From assembly GCF_020080835.1 (NCBI RefSeq), contig NC_058160.1:19331152-19395151 (forward strand): DNA of 64,000 nt, in the 5' to 3' direction. The DNA is from Cotesia glomerata (lineage: Eukaryota > Arthropoda > Insecta > Hymenoptera > Braconidae). The position numbers and the translations under genes are program-made. The notes under the pieces are model-generated. The model saw only the letters and a list, made by a program, of their open reading frames with translations, did not search any database and was not told where the DNA came from. Of this stretch, positions 57,015 to 64,000 are shown one piece after another; position 1 is the stretch's first letter, and the number at the start of each line of letters is the position of its first letter.

Positions 57015-57600
57015 CATGTTAAACCTGCAGGTCATCCCTGGAACTTCTCGCTATTTTCAAACTCAAAACACTCAAAAAATTTCCTATTTCCAAGTTATGA
57101 GCTCTTAGAACTCACAAATATACATCTTTTAGACACTTTTAAGCTCAAAAATCTTGTAGTCGTATTATGGTAAAACACTTTTTTGAACAGTTTGAATTAC
57201 AATATCTCCCGAACGACTCGGTCGATTTTGATGCGGTTTCTAGCATTCAGTACAGTTTTTAAAGCAAAAAAAGATAACTTGTCACACAAAAAAATATGAC
57301 ATAAAATTCAGAAGGTATTTTTACCCAAAAAGAAAAACATTTATTTCGAATTTTTTCGACAACGATATTTTTGAACGAATGATAATTCTTTTACTTAAAA
57401 AAGGGTCCGACAAGAAAAATCGAAGCTATGTAAACTCAGCACACATACATACATGCTTGTAGGCATACAAATTTACTAATATACATAAAAATAATCAGAA
57501 AAGCTCCCTAAAACCTCAAAACGTGAGAAATTTTATGAGAACTTGATTTTTGAAAATCGGAGTGAAACCAATAACTTCCCAATTTTTTTTAATTATTGAT
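57015..57600 (-). repeat. Family F repeat, diverged inverted copy
   Basis: Begins near AACCTGCAGGTCATCCC and ends GAAACCAATAACTTCCCAA, the reverse of the family F order, with intermediate blocks (ATATCTCCCGAACGACTCGG, GGTTTCTAGCATTCAG). It lacks a (TG)n tract, replaced by CATACATACATG. Confidence 0.7.
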
Positions 57601-57772
57601 TATTATAGCAAAAAAATTAAAAATTACGAACCAAGCAAATCATTTAAAATTGCATTTAATAAATTTTATGTAAACAATATTATCAACGACTAAAAATTCA
57701 TGATCAATAAGATTACTTATCTAAATATTGATCATTTCTGATGCTATTTAACTCTTGCAAGTACACGGTGAG

Positions 57773-58864
57773 AAATTTCCATTATTTTTTATTCTGCATG
57801 GATTTTAGATATTACAATGGTGCATATTACTAGTGAACCTTATTGACTCAGAATAAAATTTTACAATGGCCCATAGTAATTTCCGAAACAAATGAAATCA
57901 GACATAGTAAATGGTAGAAATTGAAATGTACCATAGTAAGTGAAATATGCAATAATTTAAATTTCCGAATGTACTATAGCAAAAAAAAATAAGAAAACGT
58001 TTGTAAAAAATAAAAAATTTTAGAGTAAAAAATGTTTTTAGCAATCAAAAAAAATATCAAACCAAACAAGATTTTTTTTGTTTGCAATAATTTTAAAAAT
58101 ATTTTTTAAAATATAGTTTTTATTTTTTTCATTTTAACAATGAACGTAGGATTTATTTTGGCAGTTAATTTTATTATGAATAATTATAAACACAATATAT
58201 AACTTTTAAATTATTTTTTATTATTATTAGAAGTGTCGGTTGCAGGTTAACCATCAAATGTTTGTTTTCATTTTAATTTTTCACGGTAAATTATTAAATA
58301 TTTTATTATTTATGAATCTTACAAATTTTCATTAACTATTCATGTGTTGATGGATTTATAAACTAATATTTATTTAAAACTTAATGTTTATTGCAATTTT
58401 CATAACACCGTTAACCACTACTGATAGCGTCTGTAGACTTATGTTGACAAAACAAAGCAGCACGAAAAAATGAAAGAGCGCGCGTCGCGACTGACGCGCA
58501 TACGTTTACTATGGGACATTTGAAAATTTCATAGTCACAATTTTAAATTTAAACCGAGTACACGTGACTAAATGTGAAACTTTTTTATAAATTTTTATTG
58601 TCGACTGAGCAACAGAAATTTTACTATGGAACTATAATGAAAAGTTTTAAGCACACTAACAGTTTTTGTTCTGTCAGTTTACGAAAATTTTTTATATATG
58701 TTTATGTAACAGTTGAATGGTCAAATTTACTATGGTCCCTAGTAAATATTGATTGGTACAATATGATATTCTTAAATTTTTATGGTAATATTTTGAATTG
58801 AGTCATTAAGGTTCAGTCTTATTATGTATGCATAGTAAATTTCTACAGAAATTTCTCACTGTGT
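57773..58864. mobile_element. Word-array foldback element T5 (word: ACCATAGTAAA)
   Basis: Ends ACACGGTGAGAAATTTC and GAAATTTCTCACTGTGT are near-perfect inverted repeats. The left arm contains GCCCATAGTAATTTCC, ACATAGTAAATGGTAG and TACCATAGTAAGTG. The right arm contains TTTACTATGGGAC, TTTTACTATGGAAC and TTTACTATGGTCCC, the same word in reverse. The 500-bp core has no gene and no clear tRNA-like motif. Confidence 0.75.
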
Positions 58865-59404
58865 AGCATTATTTTTCACTTTTCTGTAGTTGAGCTGCTT
58901 TTATGCCTTTTTTGATCTCCAAATCAAATAGAAATAAAAAATTCCATAAAAAATAATCTTATGAATTATAAATTATAGATATTGTCTTATACACGGAAAA
59001 TAATGTGCAGTATCATTTACTACAAGATTGCAGTAAATGTTTCTGTAGTTACAAATATCATATAAGTGATAAAAGTTACTAAATATGAGTCAAATTTTAC
59101 TAAGTCAATAAGTTGAATTTACTCCAATCTTGCGGTAAATTCTACTGCACACTGCAATAACAAATACTCCACGTGGGAGTTGAAAGTATTACAGAAGGAA
59201 CCGTTCCCGCTATTTCGCCAATTTAGGGTTAGTCTCTTGTTAGTATACTCGTTTATTATAGCGTCTCATAAATAATCATCTGTAAATAAAATACTAAACG
59301 TCACACTGATAGAAGGATTTGTTTATAGTTAAAAATATTTGTTAATATTTAACAAATCATTTATTAGATACCACTTTTTAGTCTTTAACAAATATTTATT
59401 AGTA

Positions 59405-60587
59405 CCTTAGCGGTTTCGACGACTCAGCGTAAACTCGGAGTTTACGCAGAGTTATTATGGAGTTAACTCCCTCTCGGAGTTTAATCGGGGTATAAGCGGA
59501 GTTTACGCGGAGTTTTAGAGGTGTATATGCAAGGAGTATTGTGTGCAGTTACGATACGGAGTCACAATAGTGTATTGTTGGAGTTTTTGACGAGTTTTTT
59601 CGGAGTCGCTATGGAGTTTTCCTAGCGTTTTTGTTGAATATTTTCGGAGTTGCTGTGGAGTTTTTTTTGGTATTTTCGTCGAGTTTTTGTCGAGTATTTT
59701 CGGAGTTGCTATGGAGTTTTTGTCAAGTTTTTTTCGATGTTTTGCGGAGCTTTATAAGAGTTTCGCTGGTGTTTTTTCGGAGTTTTAATAGTGTTATTGT
59801 GGAGTTCACTCGCGATTAATAATACTTTATAGCATGAAAATTAATTTTGATTTCACAAAGATGACTATAAATAAATCATTTTTCACTTACGGTGTACCTT
59901 TTATTAATTTATTTATTTATTTGTAAATATATTATAAAGGTTATAAGTAAAATATACGATATATAAAAAAAGTGACATCAAAAAAAAATTTTCAAAAGTT
60001 TACAGTTGATAATACACTGAAACAATATTATCATAACTAAAATTAGAATTTTATTAATACATGAAGCAATTCAAAACTTTAATCGGTTTCCGTAAGATAG
60101 ACAGTGGTGTTTATTACTCGGTGGGTCTTATTAGGTGACTGAATAGAAGGTATGGACGATGTCTGGGATAGCTTAACCGGTAGAGCCTTTGACGTGGAAC
60201 CAAATGGTTTGGGTTCGAGTCCCGGTCTGTCCAAATTATTTTTTCAGTTTTTCATTCATTATCCATCGGAAAACTCCGATGAAACTCGCAAAATACTCCT
60301 GGAAAGCTCCACAAAAACTCGGTGAAGACGCCGACTAAACTCGACAGAAAATCCGAAAAAACACTGATAAAGCTCAGGGAAAACTTTATAAGAACACCAG
60401 CGAAACTCCAACCAAACTCCGTAGTGATACCAATTAAACACTAAGTAACCCCTATCGTCTTTATGTGTCACAACTGCACACAATACTCCGAGTTTACTCC
60501 CCATATACGCCGGCTATACTCCGTCGTTACGCTGAATTTCGGACGAGTTTCTACAGAGTTTTATCGGTGGCACCGAAACCGCTAGGG
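59405..60587. mobile_element. Word-array foldback element T2 with tRNA-like core
   Basis: Ends CCTTAGCGGTTTCG and CGAAACCGCTAGGG, flanked by TA on each side (59403-59404, 60588-60589). The left arm carries more than twenty degenerate GGAGTTT words (TCGGAGTTGCTATGGAGTTT and relatives). The right arm carries AAACTCC words (CGGAAAACTCCGATGAAAC). The AT-rich core contains a plus-strand tRNA-like sequence. Short open frames in the arms merely read the word repeats. Confidence 0.8.
60161..60232 (+). other. tRNA-like sequence in core of T2
   Basis: GGATAGCTTAACCGGTAGAGC has a D-arm-like GCTT/GAGC. GGGTTCGAGTCCCGG is box B/T-arm, and GGATAG can pair with CTGTCC for an acceptor-like stem. The anticodon arm has only a 4-bp stem with a 9-nt loop. 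It aligns along its length with the core of T1, so both derive from one tRNA-like ancestor. Confidence 0.68.
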
Positions 60588-61101
60588 TATTTAAAAAGAT
60601 TTATTAATATTTAATAAATTAATATTAGATTTATTAAATACAAACAAATTATTTTAAATACTAAGAAATATTTGTTTAATACTAAAAACTGGTCTCTAAT
60701 AAATGATTTCTTAATTATTGACAAATATTTTTTAATACAAATAAATCCTTCTATTTTTATAAAAATAAAAAATTAAAAAAAAAAATACACATTTTTTTTT
60801 AATTTATACTTTTTTAAAACCTAAATATATTTAGGGTAATTATGTACAAGTAGGGTCCACCCTATTTTTGGCCATATCTAGGTGAAGCATTAATATCATT
60901 TAATTTTTTTTTATTCTGTTTGTTTTTACGACGTATATATGATAAAAAATGTCGTGAGAGAAAAAAATAAAGATTTCGACAGCTTTTTTGCCATCAAAAG
61001 TTGGAAAAAAAATTGGCTCTCATTTTTTTGGATAAAGTTTCTATTTTATCTTTTTTGATGTTTTTAATATATACTTTTTTTTTTTTTTTTTTTTTTAAAT
61101 A

Positions 61102-61241
61102 AGATAAAAGCCCCAATATATGATCACGTACCAGTATATGATCACTCCATGTATTTGTATATCTATATTCACAAATATAGATATACAAATACATGGAGTG
61201 ATCATATACTGGTACATGATCATCTATTGGGGCTTTTACCT
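61102..61241. mobile_element. 140-bp near-perfect palindromic MITE, copy 2
   Basis: Almost identical to 30457-30596 and the same length, flanked by TA (61100-61101 and 61242-61243). Inserted in the right arm of M4. The halves match nearly base for base, so both copies are young or maintained by intramolecular correction. Confidence 0.93.
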
Positions 61242-61643
61242 TACATAAAAAAATGAATAATTAAAAAAAAAAATGATCAATTTGATCAAAAAAAAAAAAA
61301 TATTATGGCCCAGCATGGATGAACCCCACTTGTAAATAATTACCATATTTATTATAAATAAATAACTCAGTAAGTAATTTTTAATTATAAACTATAAAAA
61401 TTTTAGGTTATATACCGTTTATTTTTATGCAATTGGTTAACCGCATATTAAGTAAATTGAACTACAATTGGAGTTACAAATACCGCATGCTGTAGCATAT
61501 CTTACTTTTTACTACAGTTAACGCTTAACTACAATATTGGAGTAAATCTACCCACAGTTTGGAGTTGTCTCAGGTCATACTACAGCCTGCGGTAAATGGA
61601 ACTACAGTTGTTGTTGCCACTACCACAATTTATTTTCCGTGTA

Positions 61644-62465
61644 ATAAATGTACATTGACCAATAATAATCAATTATTTTATTTCATAAATGCCCATCCAA
61701 GATTATGCATGTGTTTCTATTTAAAACTTATTCAAAATATATGTCTTTTTAGCATATAATTCTTCAATGATTGACTATCGCTAAATGCTTTGTTTCAAAA
61801 AATTTTAGATTAAATTTTCAGAAGATTTCGTAGAAAAATTCGTAATCCAATGAAGAAACAGGCAATTATTTATTGAGAGTTTCATGTTTATCAGTATATG
61901 CATTTTGTACTAATCATAATACTATACGTTTACGATTTTTTTAATATTTCATGAGAGTGAAACTGTTTCCTACAAGCTGTTATATAGGCAATTTGTGTAA
62001 ACAAACAATTTGAAACAAACCAGTGCTCTTTTTATCCGACTAGACATACTTCCATAATTCCATTACACTATTAAATGCATGCATTACTAATAGTGACGCA
62101 AAAAACCGACTATTTTAATTTAATTGACCTTTTCCTGTTTTGATGATATTCAATTTAAAGAGCTTACCTTAAATTAAAAACGAAAAAAATCTGATTTTTT
62201 TTCTAAAAATTTTGCGTGACGACTAAAAATTGTTAATTGAGCTGATTTTTTTAATATAGCTCTTAAAATATGATTAATTAACATATTTTTGTAGAAAGCT
62301 TGAAAAAAGTTGTTTTTTGCGTCACTATGATAATCAGGCATAACGATTTTTTCTCAGATTATGTTATATATAAGGATTAAGTGCATTAAAGTAGAAGAAA
62401 AATCTATACAGAAATTGAAATTATAACTAGTGTTTATAAATAAATATATTTTACAATAAAGAATT
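61644..62465. other. No gene recognised; 3' side of the scavenger receptor gene
   Basis: About 820 bp of AT-rich sequence. It may include the 3' UTR of the minus-strand receptor gene. Confidence 0.5.
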
Positions 62466-62964
62466 TTAACCAAAAAGATCTGTTTTTGAAGTAATTTTTT
62501 TGATTGCTGGTAAAATACGTATGGCTGTATATTGACCGTATCCAAGTGGTATCTTTAAATCAACACTATCTCTTCTTTCATCACTATGTTGCTCAGTTTG
62601 TTGATTCAATATCCATAACATGCCTATTAATGATAATAAAAACGTTGTTCCTCCAGCTATTGCTAGTAGACAGATTGTTGCTGTTTGCACAATAGGTCCG
62701 ATTTGTAATAATAACTTCATTGTCATTAAAAGATCAGGACTAATTGATGGAATTTCCTGAAGGCAAATAAAAAGGAAAATAAATTATGACTTTAAAAGTT
62801 AAAAAAATGAGAACTAATTTTTTCTCTTCAATACATACTAAATCATTCCAAAATAATGGTATTGCGAGATTGCTAAACGGTTCAAGCCTTTTATTATAAG
62901 TCATTTTTTTCATTACAAGATTAGTTTGTATTCTTGAATTGACATCGATAGGTATACCAATGGC
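62466..62964 (-). CDS. CD36-family scavenger receptor (class B), last two exons (62964-62839, 62756-62466)
   Basis: Two exons joined in phase 0 across an 82-nt intron encode the C-terminal 138 residues. The first has AIGIPIDVNSRIQTNLVMKK and RLEPFSNLAIPLFWND, matching the GxP...R.Q.N and P..W ectodomain strands of CD36, SNMP and Croquemort proteins. The second has a hydrophobic segment TATICLLAIAGGTTFLLSLI (C-terminal membrane helix) and a short basic-acidic cytosolic tail to the stop at 62466. These receptors bind lipids or lipoproteins, or apoptotic cells, at the plasma membrane. The 5' exons lie beyond 64000 or were not recognised. The exact subfamily is not assigned. Confidence 0.82.
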
Positions 62965-63363
62965 CTGAAATTGAAAATTAAATTATAATTGACGTTATAA
63001 TTAAGGATGGTTTTATTTGTATCACTGTAGAGTGTTTTACAAGGGAGGGTGGGGAATTATTGTCTCTCCACTTTTTTCTCCGCAATATAATCTCTCAACC
63101 CCGTCATTATAATTCTCAACCACTTTTTCGTCCCCACCCCCCTGCATGTCGGGATTTTTTCTTTCATGCCCGACACACATGTGCTGCAACTGCGGCCGAC
63201 TTACGCGTTATAATCAGTACCTGCATTTGCATTACGGTCTTAAATAATATGGAGGTACTTCTATAATGACATTTTACCTCCATAACTATATGGGAAAACC
63301 ACAGAAAACCCGACTGGTACAGAGGCTGGCAATGAAACGCACATATTCTTAGTTTATAATCAT
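62965..63363. other. Intron or intergenic, no exon recognised
   Basis: About 400 bp upstream of the visible receptor exons. It includes a pyrimidine-rich stretch (63060-63150). Any further receptor exon here could not be identified. Confidence 0.4.
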
Positions 63364-63649
63364 TACACGGAAAAAAGAAAACTTGAAAAAAAAAATTAAA
63401 GTATAAAATGTAAAATCGGTCCCGTCGTAATCAAAACTAGAAAAATTACAGTTTGAAATAACATTTTTCTAAATTTAATTTTTTAATTTAATATTCAGAG
63501 CTTGCAATGTAAATATTACATTCTACAATGTAATTCTTACAAAATCTGTAATAATTACAAACTGAAACTGTAATTTTTCTAGTTTTCATCACGAAGCGCC
63601 ACGTTGCATTATATACTGTAATTTTTCGAGTTTTCTTTTTTCCGTGTAA
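63364..63649. mobile_element. Word-array MITE (word: AAAATTACAGTTTG)
   Basis: 286 bp. Ends TTACACGGAAAAAAGAAAAC and GTTTTCTTTTTTCCGTGTAA are an inverted repeat. Arms repeat GAAAAATTACAGTTTGAA and, reversed, ACTGTAATTTTTCTAG and ACTGTAATTTTTCGAG. Smallest complete example of the word-array class. Confidence 0.78.
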
Positions 63650-63650
63650 G

Positions 63651-63722
63651 AAATATTGGTGCGCACCAGAATCGAACCCTGGCCCCACTCTTTCGAAATG
63701 CAGGTACCAAGCCGATAAGTCT
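63651..63722 (-). other. tRNA-like sequence beside the MITE
   Basis: Minus strand contains GGCAATAGACTTATCGGC (box A-like) and CCAGGGTTCGATTCTGG (box B/T-arm) and ends GTGCGCACCAA. A mature tRNA fold is not evident. Likely a SINE head or pseudogene. Confidence 0.5.
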
Positions 63723-63804
63723 ATTGCCAACCTTAAGTTCAATCATTATCTTATTATCAAAATAAAACATGAAAATAATTACTAAAAAAAAAAAAAAAAA
63801 AAAA

Positions 63805-63824
63805 TGTGTGTGTGTGTGTGTGTG
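63805..63824. repeat. (TG)n microsatellite preceded by poly(A)
   Basis: An A21-type run at 63784-63803 followed by about ten TG units. It may mark a retroposon tail; nothing else is identifiable. Confidence 0.85.
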
Positions 63825-64000
63825 CAAGTCATACACGATAGAAGTGAAACTTTCGAAAAGTACCTGATTAAATATACTCATTGAAAAGTATTGAAAAAAC
63901 AAACAGTCCCTTCATGTAAACTGTATATTTAAAATACATAAAAAAAGAATTAGGATTATTAACAATTCAAATTTCATTATTTTCAATACTTTTCAATTAG

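Larger units (their letters stand above)
59302..60760. mobile_element. Word-array element M5 (word: AAATATTTGTTAA), host of T2
   Basis: Left end CACACTGATAGAAGGATTTG; right end AAATCCTTCTAT is the reverse of ATAGAAGGATTT, with the outermost bases decayed. Arms repeat AAATATTTGTTAATATTTAA and TTTATTAGA-type words. T2 interrupts it at 59405-60587. Confidence 0.65.
58990..61643. mobile_element. Word-array foldback element M4 (word: TTACTACAATTGCGGTAAAT)
   Basis: Ends TACACGGAAAATAA and TTATTTTCCGTGTA are inverted repeats. The left arm has ATTTACTACAAGATTGCAGT, TTTACTCCAATCTTGCGGTA; the right arm has GCGGTAAATGGAACTACAGT, TTAACTACAATATTGGAGTA. Nested inside are M5 (59302-60760, itself holding T2) and the second 140-bp palindrome (61102-61241). 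Confidence 0.72.

Overview
The window reads as AT-rich, intron-bearing insect nuclear DNA. A parasitoid-wasp-type (hymenopteran) genome is my best guess from the look of the repeats and the Pelle gene; no species can be named. Only three host genes are clearly recognisable, all in the right-hand third: a complete pelle/IRAK-type kinase (50877-52607, +, four exons), a complete acireductone dioxygenase (54996-54203, -, four exons) and the last two exons of a CD36-family scavenger receptor (62964-62466, -). Two short exon-like segments on the minus strand (16445-16355 and 15954-15915) may belong to a further host gene whose introns are packed with transposons.

Left third, 1-28.7 kb. Helitron 1 (minus strand, 7532 to beyond base 1) carries a decayed OTU-protease/Rep/helicase polyprotein, a subterminal array of ~140-bp repeats, and between them, on the opposite strand, an intact three-exon gene for a 133-aa Rad52-like protein. 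Next come a decayed R1-type LINE (8541-12841), a pair of inverted TTAA-flanked MITEs, several copies of an unnamed ~1-kb repeat (family F) with a 5'-truncated LINE inserted in one, and Helitron 2 (23163-28396). Helitron 2 is internally deleted, interrupted by a 2.7-kb solo-LTR-like insertion, and flanked by a near-identical 270-bp inverted repeat.

Middle, 28.7-50 kb. There is a Penelope-like 3' end with a hammerhead-like motif, and a TIR element that carries the C-terminal catalytic half of a ubiquitin-specific-protease-like protein. A Russian doll of Helitron 3 > word-array element > small Helitron follows, then a 51-bp minisatellite element with a tRNA-like core. The block ends with a structurally complete DIRS-type retrotransposon (44581-49430) with gag, RT/RNase H and tyrosine recombinase reading frames, inverted terminal repeats and an internal complementary region.

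Right third, 50-64 kb. The host genes are interspersed with an odd class of foldback elements. Each has short terminal inverted repeats and two opposed arms built from many degenerate copies of a short word, and the word differs from element to element. Two of them share ends and a tRNA-like core although their arms differ. The candidates I find most novel are the Rad52-like gene inside a Helitron, the word-array foldback elements, and the USP-like peptidase inside a TIR element.
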